From the NCBI GenBank assembly GCA_037975125.1, contig CM075853.1, positions 75,803,609 to 75,867,608 of the forward strand: a DNA stretch of 64,000 nucleotides. The letters are read 5' to 3'. This DNA is from Latrodectus hesperus. Lineage: Eukaryota; Arthropoda; Arachnida; Araneae; Theridiidae. How positions within the stretch are numbered: position 1 is the stretch's first letter; every line of letters starts with the position of its first letter. The notes under the pieces are model-generated. The model ran no database searches, was not told where the DNA came from, and saw only the letters and a list, made by a program, of their open reading frames with translations. Positions 35,301 through 61,194 of the stretch are shown piece after piece. The position numbers and the translations under genes are program-made.

Positions 35301-35612
35301 ATGAAAAGTGGATTAAGAAACAAATGTTTCGAGAGTTTTCTAGTGCGGAAATCACGTGACTTGGCACGAACTGTCTTGCGTGTCCAATGAAGCGTTCGTG
35401 ATTCTGGACAAGGAGTTCTAGTTCCTGTTAAGAATGCTGCTCTCGTGGGCAAAGTCAATAAGGCTGGAGTTTCGTCTCGCTCATGGCAACACCACTTTGA
35501 AAAATGGTTAGTTAACTTCTCCCGGTCTACTCAAGAGACTGGCTTATCGCGCCAATTAGGACAGTGTTTTCATGTTTTGACAGGAGCAGTTTTTTATGAA
35601 GTGAAAATTTGA
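35301..35612 (+). other. GC-richer island with long open frames on both strands
   Basis: A plus-strand frame starts at ATG 35301 and runs 104 codons to TGA at 35610-35612, broken by a single TGA at 35388-35390. Readable parts include KSRDLARTVLRVQ before the stop and NKAGVSSRSWQHHFEKW after it. The minus strand is also open for about 75 codons without a Met start. Base composition is near balanced, unlike the flanks, and lower A+T by itself makes stops rarer, so length is weak evidence for coding. A palindromic E-box TCACGTGA lies at 35352-35359. I recognise no protein family. It could be a broken exon, an unclassified mobile-element piece or a regulatory island. Confidence 0.35.
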
Positions 35613-41761
<6,149 letters not shown>

Positions 41762-41998
41762 GTGAAGAATAGGCTACCTGAGAGATGGAGAAAAATGTAT
41801 ATTTTAAGAATATCCTTTTTTAAGGAAAACTTTTTTATTCTCTTTGGACGATATTTTGGTGATGCCAAGATCAACAGTTTGTTACAACGACTTCAGCAAT
41901 TTCTAATTATGATCGCTTTAAACACCAATTTTTCGATGATTCTCCTTTTGGAAACAATTTTCAATCGATTACTTGATATCAAATACAACTATAAGTAA
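41762..41998 (+). pseudogene. Possible mariner C-terminal fragment
   Basis: The 78-codon frame begins MKNRLPERWRKM. LPERWxK is a hallmark of the mariner transposase C-terminus, which normally ends within about 15 residues with a YFE motif. Here the frame runs on far longer, and no upstream transposase motif or terminal repeat was found. A chance match of seven residues is quite possible. Confidence 0.18.
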
Positions 41999-42985
41999 CG
42001 ATTATCAAAATCTACAGTGATACAAATAAAGAAATTAAACACAATTAAATTAAACTAAAACACTTTCCTTTTTTCCAAGATTGATAACACTATAAAATTA
42101 TGAAAGTAACTCACTGTAAGGTTGCTTCAAAATGTAACCTACAGCAAATGACCAACAAAAATATCCCTTTCTTAAATGAGAAACATTATCAAGCTTTATC
42201 ATGAGTAAGATATGAAATATAAGGGTGATTTAAATACGCAGAAGTGAATAATCAGCTATTTATTACATGCATCAAATAGGGCATTTTATATGAATACATA
42301 AATATAGTACTCTAAATATGCCTACAAAATATATTACATAGAATGAGGCTCTGATCCTTAAAGTTTTCTTCGGCTTATGCATCAGACCATATTCAGGTTC
42401 TGAAAAGATTGCACAAGCTTTCTGATTTGATAAGAATAAGGAATTTCATATACATCGATTATCAATGCTGAAAATTGCTTAATATGAGGCAGTGTTTTAG
42501 ATTATCATAATAAAAAATGTATTTAGTTCGGTGGTACCATCTACGACACTATCAAGAACCCTCGAAGTTATGCAATACTATCTTTGAAGTGATTATATAT
42601 CGATTGACGAACTAATGATCTTTTGCTACAAAAATGACATTACTTAATTGCATAAAAATCGTGGATATTTATCATAGAGAAGAGGTTGCACTCATATGAC
42701 AAATCCTACTTAGTATATCTGTAATTCAATAAAAAATTTCTTTTTATCCTCCTTTTACTGTGATTTATTGGAACAATGTCTGAGACTTTTTACTAATTTC
42801 TAAAATAAAAATTTCTAATTTTGGTAATTATTTCAAATTAAATTTTAATTAGAATTAAATTACAAAAGTTTCCAATTAGAATAACTTACTTTGAACTAAT
42901 TTTCAGGAATGTAAGCTCTCCGGTTTTTGAGAATTGATGACCCATGTAATTGATAAAAAAAATAATTCGCTATACGTGAACTTCT
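41999..42985. other. AT-rich intergenic DNA
   Basis: I see no coding relic, RNA gene or repeat in this stretch. Confidence 0.55.
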
Positions 42986-43090
42986 TTTTTGGCTCAGCTG
43001 GTAACTGAATAATTAGTTCTCTGGCACTTAGTACATCTGTTGGTGGGTTCAATTCCCTTTTCAGGTATAGATGTTTGTAGTGATTCACAA
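42986..43090 (+). mobile_element. tRNA-headed SINE fragment
   Basis: An A-box-like TGGCTCAGCTGG (42990-43001) and a B-box-like GGTTCAATTCC (43046-43056) sit at tRNA spacing. The following TTCAGGTATAGATG aligns with TTCAGGCATCGATG in the SINE at 21650, so both probably belong to one family. The body downstream is lost or unrecognisable. It is not a functional tRNA gene: the stems do not pair. Confidence 0.65.
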
Positions 43091-44190
<1,100 letters not shown>

Positions 44191-44337
44191 CACCTGCGAC
44201 TAAAAGTTATTTTCAAGAATGTGTTTTTATTAAGAATGTGCATTATGAATATAAATTTAGGAATATACTTCTGAAATATACTTCTTATTACCATGCTTTT
44301 AATTTAAAAATATTACATATCATGATAATAGGAAGTA

Positions 44338-45430
44338 CAGGTGCTAATCAAAATCATGGAAATACCTTAGATTTATAAAAAAGTTCCTTTTTTTAGAATG
44401 GTTTTGGATTGCTTTTCACATGTAGTATAGCTTGAATTCACATAGGAATCGATTCATAAAAGTGTTAAATAGTGCTAAAAGAATATTGTACCATTCTTCC
44501 AGGAGGTATTTTGAATATTCTGGGAAAGAGTGGCAAGAGAAGGATATAGATTCAGTATTGAAAGCTCTAGATTAGGCAATGACGGCTTAATAATATTCAG
44601 ATCGGGTGACAAACCGGTGAAAAGTTGATGCTGCAAAATTTCCTTGTATTTATCAAATCATTATTTTACAATTCTCTCTGCAAGGATTGTTATATTAATT
44701 TCAGGTAAATTACATTTTCTGTAGGAAGCAAAGTTTGTATCATAGAATGAACCTGATAAGGTAGAGTTTCTCTATGATTCTTAAAAATGACCCTTCTTTT
44801 CAGGACTGAAATTGATCTAGCAGAAAAACATGACAATGCTGCCCATATTATGACAACTCTATCTCCATTCTTGACAGTTGGAAGGAGAAAATTTAGATTC
44901 TAAGTTTGTGCAGATGACCTTCAAATGTACTCTCATCTTGTTGTAGGGTAAAATGTAAAAGACGATTCATCTATTTATATTATTTACCTCCGCGTATCTA
45001 TCAACGAATTTTGTGAATAACAGCACTGCAGTTAATGCTCTGCATTAACATCTATGACAAGTGTTTTGGAAATCACTTTTTTGCAATAAATAGTCTATTC
45101 ATGAAGATGTCTTCTAATTGTTATAGCTGACACTCTATAATCCTATGCTTACTGAATTCTGACGTCACTTTTGCTTCACAGTTCTTTTTTGCTTCTTTGG
45201 TCTCTTATACTTGACATTTTTCTGTCCACGATTTTTCTTTATCCAGATTGTCTTGCCACACTGTGTAAATGCTGTCATAACATAACTTTTTGTACCTCTA
45301 TAAACGCATAAAAGTCGTTATGCTTCGGTCAAACTTGCTTCATCTAGACGGGCTCCTACAATTTGGCCTTTCTCAAAAATGAGAGGTCTAATATTTTACG
45401 AATCTGAAAACAAAACAAGAGTTTTACAGA
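44338..45430 (-). mobile_element. Decayed Tc1-like transposon with one recognisable end
   Basis: The transposase relic reads on the minus strand. From 45388: DLSFLRKGQIVGARL (N-terminal helix-turn-helix). IDESSFTFYPT (about 44974-44945) is the first catalytic Asp motif. VKNGDRVVIIWAALS and HSMIQTLLPT (about 44880-44720) are core segments. SPDLNIIKP (about 44609-44583) is the third catalytic motif, with Lys where the family has Glu, and a stretch resembling the tail follows. The segment carrying the second Asp (QDDNAP) is not recognisable. Several stops and frameshifts occur. At 44338 CAGGTGCTAATCAAAATCAT, preceded by TA, looks like a Tc1-type terminal inverted repeat; a matching copy at the other end was not found, so the 45430 boundary is approximate. 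Confidence 0.75.
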
Positions 45431-46885
45431 AGTATGAAATATACTGAAGTAAGAGATCTGAGAGTGGTGTATACTATATTTTTAAGTGTATATGCTTCTA
45501 ATAATAAAAAATAGTATTACTTTTTATATATTTCAATACTTGCGAAGTGTTTTAGAAATGACGTTTTTATTCATAAAAGTTTCATTCATTTTGATAACCT
45601 TCAGCTTTAAAATATTGTAAAATTGTATGTATTTGATAAATTTGTATAGCTTAGACTTTCAAAAGCATAAAATGTTGGACCTCTCAGACATTTAAGATAA
45701 ATTCTTACAAATACCATCATATTAATTGCAGAGCTCATCTAAAAGAGCTCATCGAAATTATCTAAAAAATACAATCACCAAGAATTTTCATTTTTGAATA
45801 TTTATGATAAAACAGCAATATCTTATAATGCGTTATTACAAATATCTATAGTAAATACAATCTAAAGTCGATCTAGGAGTAGAAGACAGTTATTTGGTTA
45901 GAGATGAATCTTCTATCATGTTTTTATCTCTCAACAGATTTTGTGCACGTTTGGAAAACATCTGTTCAAGAGATTATGATTGTCTCTTTCAAACTCTCTA
46001 ACATTAAAGTGTATTTTTCATAATATGAAAAATTGGTTTGCATGGATTTCTTCTAGCTAAATCATAACTATAAAAGAAGGATTATTTCGGATATGTATAC
46101 AAAAAAATTTTCCCCTTTATAATGAAAATCCAAAACTCCTATATCTTAGCTTTTCATAAATAAACTATTAAAACACAGTCTGAAATTTTAATCTTTATTT
46201 CGCAATGATTTTTACAGTTACTCTGTTTGTATTTTACTATCTTTGTTTATATTATTCATATATTTAAAATTTTTGTGTTACAAACTTGATATCTTTTATT
46301 ATTGAGAAGACATCCATATATATCTATCATGTATTCTTAAATACTATCGTAAAACTTCATTTTCCGTGAGTGAAGATTAACGTTTGTTTCAACTCTTGTT
46401 GCAATCTTACATTACACATTGTTACTTATTTTCTGAGAGCTAATATTCAGGGAGAGTTCTTAGTTCTAAAACCTAAATTTCCATGTTTTCTTTTTACTTT
46501 TTTAACTAGAAGTTTTCTTAAAATATTCTTACCGAATCAAATTTTTTAATTATTTTCTTCCTTATTTATTTAATTTAACTTTGATATTTTGATCCAGCTC
46601 TATTTTTTAAAAATAAAGAATCATATCTAGTATATTTTCGCTTTGTCATCGATAACAATGTATCTTTTTATTTTGAATTCTGTTTTTGGTTAATTCTTTT
46701 TCTCTATTTATCTTCTTGTCAATTTCATTTAAAATAACTTGAGATTATCTCTTTCAAATTTTTCTTTGCAGATATTACCAGATGCACTCTTGCATAATTT
46801 CAGAAATAAGATTTTGTGATTTTGAAATGATGTAGATACACATGATTCCATATATATTTATCATTAAAGATAATAAAACTTCATC

Positions 46886-46888
<3 letters not shown>
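45431..46888. other. AT-rich intergenic DNA
   Basis: Apart from a short direct repeat (GAGCTCATC at 45731 and 45745) I see nothing recognisable. Confidence 0.6.

Positions 46889-46976
<88 letters not shown>
46889..46976. repeat. (TA)n microsatellite, left of mariner
   Basis: About 88 bp of TA units ending exactly at the mariner terminus. It and the tract at 47916 appear to be one array split by the insertion. Confidence 0.95.
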
Positions 46977-48735
<1,759 letters not shown>

Positions 48736-48805
48736 AGATATTAGCTGAATGGTTATCTGACTGGCTCTTAGCTCCAATATTTATGGGTGCGGTTTCCATA
48801 TCAAA
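48736..48805 (+). mobile_element. Possible tRNA-like SINE head, degenerate
   Basis: TAGCTGAATGG (48742-48752) fits an RNA polymerase III A box. GGTTTCCATATC (from 48791) is at roughly the right distance for a B box but matches poorly. CTGGCTCTTAGCTCCA between them resembles an anticodon region. It probably descends from a different tRNA than the SINE at 21583. Confidence 0.3.
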
Positions 48806-49597
48806 AGACATTAGTTTTAGTATATAGGAAACCGTTTTAAACCACCATTGTTGGTGGAATGATGTTTAATTTACTTAAACAAAACGAAGAGAGATAAATT
48901 TAAAAAAATTTAATGTTTGCGAAATTCGTATACAAACTTACAGCATGAAGAAAAACAAACACAACAGAGAATATATAATTTATATATATTGAATTCTAGC
49001 AAATTATAGTTTTAAACGTTTATCTAAATTTAATAAAAATGTTAGATTTTAGTTGATGTTTTATTGTAGTATTTTGTGTAGAAAATATTTATACGTATTA
49101 ATTAAATTATATTTGTCTGCAAATATTTTATGAGATATATTCTAAGACACACTTAAAGATACATTTAAAACGTCCTTAGGTGTATATTTTATACCGAATC
49201 ACAGAAAAAAAATTATTAACTAAGTTTTAATATAAAAATAAAAAGATTTATATGTGAGCAAAAAATGTCATCTGATGTACGCTTTTAAGATTAACGTTCA
49301 CAGATGTTCAAAAATAAAAAAATAGGAAAAGCATCGATTATTTATGAAAATATACATTGCTGCCTAAAACACTCAAAGGATACTGAGGTTGTAAGTTAAT
49401 CTTGTGTACCTGAAAAATTTTTTAATTAATTGATACATTACTGACAAACGTAAAAAGCGATATCATATAAAAATGGCATTTCTTTGACAGAAAAAATGCA
49501 TTTTATTGAACATGTGAGAGCAAAAGGAATAAAACACAATTTGTGAATATGAGAAAAAAAAATAAAAAGGTGTTTATTTAAAAGAAACTCGTTTTCA
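48806..49597. other. AT-rich intergenic DNA
   Basis: A small inverted repeat (CCACCATTGTTGGTGG near 48852) is the only structure seen. Confidence 0.55.
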
Positions 49598-50180
49598 GAA
49601 AAAAGGTATTGTTTCCCCCGACTGCCAGCAACGCTTAACACCTTTGAAGCATCGAGATAATGAGGCTATGAATGAGAGGCTCATGAATTCAGCCCCACTC
49701 CTTCACAAAAGCACTTTCCAATTCTTAAAGAGTTTATGGAAAGAGACAGGAGTAAAGCAAGTTTACCTAGAATGTCCCAAACATGCTTTATTGGATTCAT
49801 GTCAGGAGAACACTCAACTATTCTATTCAAATTATTGCTACAAAAGAAATCAATCACCATGATAACACGATGTGGCCTGCTACTGCCTTCCTTTAACATT
49901 AATCTATAATAGTCGTCCATCTCAACTTCTGCTGTATAAGGGACTTTAGGATCTCATCCCTATATTGATGACCAGTCAGAGCTTCATTTTGAATAATATA
50001 GAGACAGAGCACCCATCAATGGAGATGCCAGCATAGAACCTGACTCCGCCACTACCAAATTTGACACTTTCTTGCATGAACGAAGGATTATTTCTTGTAC
50101 CATGTTCCGTCCAGATGAAAATCCGCTCATTATAAGGATGGAGGGAAAAACAGTACTATACAAAGAAAAGTATGTTGCGT
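49598..50180 (-). pseudogene. Tc1-like transposase relic, C-terminal two thirds
   Basis: Minus-strand blocks in shifting frames match Tc1-type order. NERIFIWTEHGTRNNPSF (about 50140-50088) and KFGSGGVRFYAGISIDG follow the first catalytic motif, which is itself eroded. ALTGHQYRDEIL-like sequence lies near 49970-49940. SSRPHRV (about 49885) aligns with the second Asp motif DNARPHRA, with the Asp lost. ECSPDMNPIKHVWD (about 49815-49775) is the third motif, with Lys where the family has Glu. PLIHSLIISMLQR and LLAVGGNNTFF close the C-terminus near 49600. It differs in sequence from the relic at 44338 and belongs to another Tc1-like lineage. The part from 50180 to about 50460 may hold more of it but is too diverged to read. 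Confidence 0.65.
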
Positions 50181-53100
50181 CCTAATTCTATTCCTCTTCA
50201 ACTACTCTGTTTCCCACTTCCTGTGGTAGTGATAATTATTTCCTATAAATGGGATGCACAACAAAGATAAAAGCACATGAGCATGCAGTGTGAGGGCGGT
50301 TTTCAGCTGTTTGTGTCAAAATTAAAGGTTTCAAAAATTGGGTGAAGGTGTCGTTGAAGAAGCGTTGCATTCAGTTTTTCCCTTTTAATCGGCCAACAGC
50401 TATCAAAGTTTCACCAAGCTTTTCTGATTCAGTGAGAATCACACTCATCAAAACAAGCCCTAATTGAATGTCAATAATTTTTTGTGCTTCGTTTTATATT
50501 AAGTTGAAATATAAATTTCATTCGGTGCCACTAAGTGTCTTTGAAGTCAAATTTAAATTTTAGATGCTGCGAGGTTTGAAATGTGGAAAATTTGAATTTG
50601 TGACTCTGTTATTCCATTTTAGACAAAAAGGTCGTTATACCTTTATTTTATTTATTTTATAAAAGACTTACAATACAGATGGATTGTGTTGAGTAGTGTA
50701 TTTAAAAAATTTGTCACTGTCGTCGATATACTTTTTTAATTGGAGAACATTTTAAATTTACAAATCTAAGGAATGTATTTACTAAAAAAAAGTATTTTCT
50801 GTTTAGAAATGTAAATGCAAAAAAATGTACATGCAAAAGAAACTTATGAACATTTATTAAAAATTAGCGTTCTGTAGACAATTTGTAAAAAATATTTTCA
50901 TTTTGATAGCAATTTTAAAATTTAGGTAAACCTTAATTTATTTGATAATTGTTACTGCCAAAAACAATATCTGAATTATTATTTCTGAGCTACAATTTTA
51001 TTAACAATAATTATTATTGACGTGCATTTGCTATCATTATTAGTGACTATTTTTTTCGAAAAGTTTATAAAATTTAGTGATAAAATTTCAACGACAAGAT
51101 ATGATGCAATTTAATGTTTATTTGGATAAATATATTTTACATTAATGTATTATTTTTTTATTTTAAGGTTATAGTCTAAAATTAAAATTACAGTTTTTGG
51201 CTTTCTAAAATAACTAGCGGTCAATGACTTCTAGTAGAAAATATCTTGATATATAGCTTTCAGGGGAAAGTTTTGACTTGAGAAGTCAAATATGCTTACA
51301 TTTTACTTCGCTTTGTTCAAAATGCTGTTTCACACTAGAAAAAGAAGTCTTATATATATAAGCTAAAAAAATCAAATGAAATGCAAAACGCGTGATTAGT
51401 TGCTTTGTTTACAAATTTATTGAATATTGATATGGTGACTTTTTTCATTTGCGTTTCAACGAGTTTCTGATCGGAGATGTTTTAGAAAACTTAACAGAAA
51501 CTTAATTCTATCAATTCTTAAACAGCATCGATAGAGTAGGAAAAAAACATTTGTAAAATCGAAAAAATAATAAATATTACTTTTTTTAAAAAAATTGCAC
51601 ATTGTTAATGTTAAAAGAAGTAAAATAATGGTTTTCATATTTCAATGTAATCTAAAATTTAATACAATATAAATGAAGTTTAAGAATTAATTCATTTTTT
51701 ATATTAATTCAGTTTAATTAAGGGAAAATGAAAATCAAAGAATAAAAATGTCGCTTTAAATTAAGGAATAGATTCAAAACCAATATAGTTCTAAACAAAT
51801 TTCTTAATAAAACTAATTTTTTGAAACTGTAGTTTTGTGTAACCGAAAGAATCTAAAATTCCTATTCTCAGATGTTTAAAAAGCATTGTCTAAACTGAAA
51901 CTTTCCTTTTTTATACTAAAAATATATATTTACTGATTTAATGTGGTTTTAATCTATGTATCTAATCCATTCCTTATTTAAATTGTTTAATTTTATTTAA
52001 CTTATTTAAATTTTGTTTCTCTCTCTCTCTAAATAAATAAATAAATTTATTTTAACTCATTATAATGATAATTTTTAAATGATTCTTTTTTTGATAATTT
52101 TTACTATAAATCAATTTTTATTGCTCAATTACTTTATTTACAATTCAAAAAAATTTTTCTAACAATTCTCGAAGAATATAATTTAAATTAAATACCAAAA
52201 TCAATTATTTAAATTGCTCAAATTGATATTTTAATTCAAGAGTAAATTTCAAAAATTTTACCAAAAGCATAGTTTTTATAATTTTATAAAGTTTTCTATT
52301 TTAAATTCACAGTTCATTATATTTACATTAAAATGTATTTTGAAATAAGTATATTATAAATATTTATTCATTTTTTCAAAAATATATTACAAAAAAAAAT
52401 CGATGATTACAGTTATAATAAAATATTATTCATACATTAGAAAAAACAATTGTTGAAATACCTTTTACAAATAAAGTGACATGAATGTTTTAAGGTAATT
52501 AGTATACACAAATGCATTTTATTTCGTTTAGTAAATGACTTGTTAAAAATTGGCGCATATATTTAAGCATAAAATGATTTCAAGTCATTGCCCTTACTCG
52601 GTTGTCAATAGTTAATTATGCTCATTTTGCAAAACGTGCTTACATAAATATTTCAAATGGTTCTTCTGTGACTAGTGATATTAGTTCTATCAATTTATTC
52701 CAAGTGTTAAAATACGTGATGCAAGTTCCGAAGAACAAAACACTTGATTGAATCTCTGCATTTCCTAAAGTGTTTTATGTATGCGCTGAGCTGAAAGTTT
52801 AAACCAGTCGTTTTGTCATAATCGTTTTGTCTGAAAGAGAAATGCTAAGAGTGGAAATTGCAGTCAATGATGTATTCTTTACTATACTTTTTCATATAAT
52901 ATGAATGCTAATAAAGAGTACAATAAATATTACTTCTTGGTTTCGTAAATATTATCAAACAAAAGTTGTATTTATTTAGAAAAAGAAACTATGCTTTACA
53001 GATAAAAATTCTGTAAGACTCAATTGTATATATTAATTGAAATTATATATATGTAATCAACATTGAGATTTATTTTAGATACAAATACATTTTAAAAAAT

Positions 53101-53470
53101 TCATTTGTGTAATAGTATTAAATAACAGAAAAAAAATTTTTGGGTGAAAACATTTTAATCTCCTATTTTAATCTTCCTCTCATTTTATTCCTAATTTAAT
53201 AACTTTCATACATTTTACAGTTGATTGAGAGAGCAGATTTCTGCGAATTGAATATACTTAAAAAATGTTATACTCATCTTGAAGTATACTGGAAATATCT
53301 TTTTAGTTTCTGCTAATGTAATATTTAACTGTCATATGTTTTTTTATTGTATACATACGTAAAGTAATATGACATTACATAGCGTAATATGGATACATGT
53401 ATATATTTTAGTGCATAAGCAATTGCTTTCTATGTGTAATGGTAAAAATGTGTCTTCATGTGTTATAGAA
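50181..53470. other. AT-rich intergenic DNA
   Basis: The first 280 bp may contain the eroded N-terminal part of the adjacent Tc1-like relic. Beyond that I see only simple-sequence DNA, including a TC run followed by AAAT units at 52017-52046. Confidence 0.55.
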
Positions 53471-53527
53471 TAAATATATCTCTAAAAAAACCGACTGAAT
53501 TGTAAGAATCTCAGAGAGATATATTTA
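53471..53527. repeat. 57-nt hairpin, 13-bp perfect stem
   Basis: TAAATATATCTCT (53471-53483) pairs exactly with AGAGATATATTTA (53515-53527) across a 31-nt loop. The size resembles a small structured RNA, but the stem is short and AT-rich. Confidence 0.5.
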
Positions 53528-55932
53528 CATAATTTTATGCATATTTTGAGAAAAATTCTCTTCATACCTTTACCGATTGAAGCGAAACTATGATTGAAGT
53601 CTGAGATAAAATATTTCCTAATTAACACAGATACTCTAAATCCTTGATTGTTATATTTATTTTGGAAAGAAGTCTTATATCAGGAAATAAATATAAATCG
53701 GCAACTTTTTTATCTTTATTTTCTTAATAAATCAATGAGGCTATCAATATGATTCGGAAATTAATAATAAAAATAGCTAAAATCTAAGTAGATATAAATT
53801 ATATTTTATTATAACTAATTAGAAAAACAATAATTTTGGAAAAACGAATTGAACTAACATGTAGGATTTTTGTCGTATAAAATATTTCTTATATTTAATT
53901 AATTTTATATTATAGTATAAATTGAATTAAATAATTAATTACCATTTGTAATTAAAATAAAAACTGCTTTTTCCCAGCGTATTTGTAAGCTTAATTCAAA
54001 TTAAATATGAAAAGGTTTACTAATTTAAAAATAAGCAATAATAGCAATTTAATTTAAATTTCTAATGTGAAATATCAAACAATTGTAAATGTTTGCAAAC
54101 ATTTTTAAAATAATTTTAATCTTTAATCAGTATTTTATAGTTAAAGAATTAAAATATGCAAAATATTTTTTAAAAATCAATTCTTGTATATTTTAGATAA
54201 AGCTGATAAATTTAAGCAGTTATTTTGTTGCCTTTTGACAAATAATAATCATTTTAAATCTTTTTGGAGTGTTTCATGATATAATTTTCAGTATTTGTTG
54301 AAAATTACTTGCTTTTCGCCATGCCTTAATGTTACGTCTGGAAAACTTCGGAAAGGTCTTACCATTTAAATAAAACAACTCATAAAAATGAACTACAGAA
54401 TTCCTAAACACAAGCTATTTATCGTCAACTGCCACAGATTTGGAAATAAAGTCGCAGAAGCAAAAATTAAATCGAGGAAATTCCAGAGAAAAAAGCTCTC
54501 TAGGAAGTAGAATAGTTAGATATAAATTTTTCTGTGTAGCCATTATACCTTACTTAAAACAGTTTCAAAACTTCCAATGTGATCATTTTTGACAGAATTG
54601 AATTTATTCATTGTAAAATGAAAGTTACATAGCAGAAAATTTCAATGATTATATTAAATGAATCATTTTTGCGTTTTAAATTTATTATTAGAACAAAATT
54701 AGTTCAACATTCATTAGTTAAATTAGAATTTTTAAAGAGGCCTTGCTTATAACTAGTTACCAATTAAATAAGAGTGAATATGAAAGAAAAGATATTCTAT
54801 GATGATTTTTCATAAATGCTTTAAGCAGTACTAAAAAGAAATTCTAAACATCTTGTAAAAATTTCATACTTATATATAATAAGTTATACTTTTAAAAAAT
54901 CTATGAGGAAAATGGAATTTTTTCATAACTTTTAGTCGAATATATTTAGTGTTTAAATAGTTTTATTTCATTGCTCGATATAAAGCAAACTCTTTAATTA
55001 TTTTACTTTATATAATTATTATTCTATCACTATTATTGAAATTTCTACAAATTTTAAAAATGGGCACAAAGAAAGAATGCAGCAGGAATATATATGACTT
55101 TCATACTTTACAGTATTTTTTCAGTAAATATATTATTTAAAACAATGCTTAGTTGATTTTATTAAGTAATTGCAATATTTTGTTATAAATCAAGGGCCTT
55201 GCTATCTAAGAATAACAAATTTATCTTGATTCAGTCCTATCAACAGAGGTGATGGGTTTTAAAGAAAAAATCTATAATTATTTCTTCAGTGTAATGGTAT
55301 AGAATTTCAAAGAAAATTATCAGTGCTATTTTTAAATATGTTATGTGGTGATTTCTAAGACTGTACGAATTTGACTGCAATTAAAGAAATCAACTTAGAA
55401 ATGAAAAGTAAGAATGATTATTACATAAATAAAACACATGACACAATGAACACAATGAAAACATGAACAAATTACAAAAATAAAAATTAATACATTTTAA
55501 TATAGGATATTATTGGATTCCTTACACATATAAACGATGGTAGATAAAAAAAAGAACATTCTCAATATAATGTATATATTCCATAAGCAAATATACAACA
55601 AGCAAAATTAAAATTAAAGGCTTTAAGTATTATCTACAAAGTAAAAATCTCATTTCTTATTAATAATACAAATTATAATCACTTTAAAGATAATATTTCT
55701 AGGAACGATTTATTTATAAATTACATAATTTGATTAGATTATATTGACTGCATTATATTTAATTACATTATATTGAATTACAGTATCTTGAATATATACT
55801 AGATGAAAAATTAGACAATTGTAACAAATAAATATATTGATATATTGATCACAGAAAAATCATTTTTCTTGAAATGCAATTAGCTTAATTTTTCAGAGAA
55901 GAAAAAATTTAACAATTAACAATTTATCTTTT
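53528..55932. other. AT-rich intergenic DNA
   Basis: No gene, relic or notable repeat was recognised. Confidence 0.6.
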
Positions 55933-55944
55933 TGCATGAATATG

Positions 55945-56037
<93 letters not shown>

Positions 56038-56050
56038 GCATATTCATGCA
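55933..56050. repeat. (CA)n(TA)n microsatellite enclosed by perfect 17-bp inverted repeat
   Basis: TGCATGAATATGCTGCA (55933-55949) and its exact reverse complement (56034-56050) bracket (CA)14 and about 58 bp of TA. The arms are directly adjacent to the repeat on both sides, so the whole 118 bp can fold as one long stem because TA is self-complementary. Confidence 0.9.
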
Positions 56051-59979
<3,929 letters not shown>

Positions 59980-59984
59980 TTGCA

Positions 59985-60149
59985 CAATCCAATCACAAGA
60001 CCACATACACCCTATACATATATACCTATTGTGGTCATTTACTTCAATGTGTGAATGTGCTAAATATTTTCCAGACACAAACCTTATTGTCTTAACCTAG
60101 TATAAATAACGAAACTCGGGGAATGATTCCTCATCTGCACATCACAATG
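59985..60149 (+). promoter_or_regulatory. Candidate RNA polymerase II core promoter
   Basis: A perfect TATA box TATAAATA lies at 60101-60108. An initiator-like TCATCT (60131-60136) places a start at A60133, 32 bp downstream of the TATA start, the canonical spacing. A CCAAT box (CCAATCA, about 59988) lies some 110 bp upstream. The stretch is less AT-rich than its flanks. The first ATG (60146) opens only four codons before a stop and no splice donor is obvious, so the transcript would be non-coding or the match fortuitous. Confidence 0.3.
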
Positions 60150-60398
60150 CCGACAAGATAAGAAATATTAAACTAAAGAAAATATCCTAATCATTCAGTC
60201 GATAAAACATGGCATTATAGTTATACATTTATCTACATCATTTGTTAAATTTTATATTACATAAATTATAAATAATTTAATTGAACCATTGTGAAAATGA
60301 TATTTTATTAAAAATAATGGATTGGGAAAAAAGTTTTAAAAAAAAAAGAAGAAGAGAAGATATTAATACGAAAACTCACGTACAAACAGACACATATG

Positions 60399-60405
<7 letters not shown>
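60150..60405. other. AT-rich intergenic DNA
   Basis: Nothing recognisable; an A/G-rich stretch near 60340-60360. Confidence 0.55.

Positions 60406-60480
<75 letters not shown>
60406..60480. repeat. (TA)n microsatellite
   Basis: About 75 bp of perfect TA units preceded by a short CATATGTGTGTG stretch. Confidence 0.97.
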
Positions 60481-60481
<1 letters not shown>

Positions 60482-61194
60482 GAGCATCTGATTAACCATT
60501 AATGCAGTTTTTAATTCTAGTTTTAAACATTGCATGGAGTTGCTATATGCAATATTAGAACTAGAACTAGTCAAATCAAATCAATCCAATTATAATTTCT
60601 GTGTTGAAAAAAGGACAGTATACATTTGTCATAATAAATATCTCTCACATGAAGAAAATATAATGACTTTGTTGTGTACTCGTATATAGGCATCAACTTC
60701 AATAGAGTTTTCTCGTAAAAACATTCCCATGTAGAGCAAAGTAAACTTTATCATCCAAAAAGCTTGAAAAAAATACCTATAGTACAAAATTCCATTTATA
60801 TTATTTTTAGATACATATGGCAAATGATTCATTTGAAGAATAATTCAGTTGCAGTCAATAAGTGGTGAAGGTTTGTTGTATTCATTGACTTTGGATATTT
60901 TTTGTAAATTAATTAAATTACAATTTTTTTTCCCTGGTTAGAAATCCCTTTTTATGTATCCTTCCCCTGTAAGATTGCATTGCGTTTTATTCTCCATTTC
61001 CCATTTCTACGAAGTAGACTACCCTAACGCACAAATTGAAAAAAATCAGCTGCAGCGAGAAGTGAGGTGACGATATTGAAGAGAAATATGGTTTGGAATT
61101 GCAAAAGCGAGTTTCGAGAAAAAAAAAGCCTCAAAGCTATGCGGCCAAAAAAGATTTTGTTCGTTATTCAAGTCTGAAATACTACTGGAACCTA
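60481..61194. other. Intergenic DNA, partly less AT-rich
   Basis: From about 60940 to 61190 composition is more balanced, but I see no motif or long frame. It might be part of a larger element that includes the MITE-like unit that follows. Confidence 0.5.

Noticed and set aside
49644..49862. 72-codon plus-strand frame
   Set aside because: It is antisense to the Tc1-like relic, whose motifs read on the minus strand.
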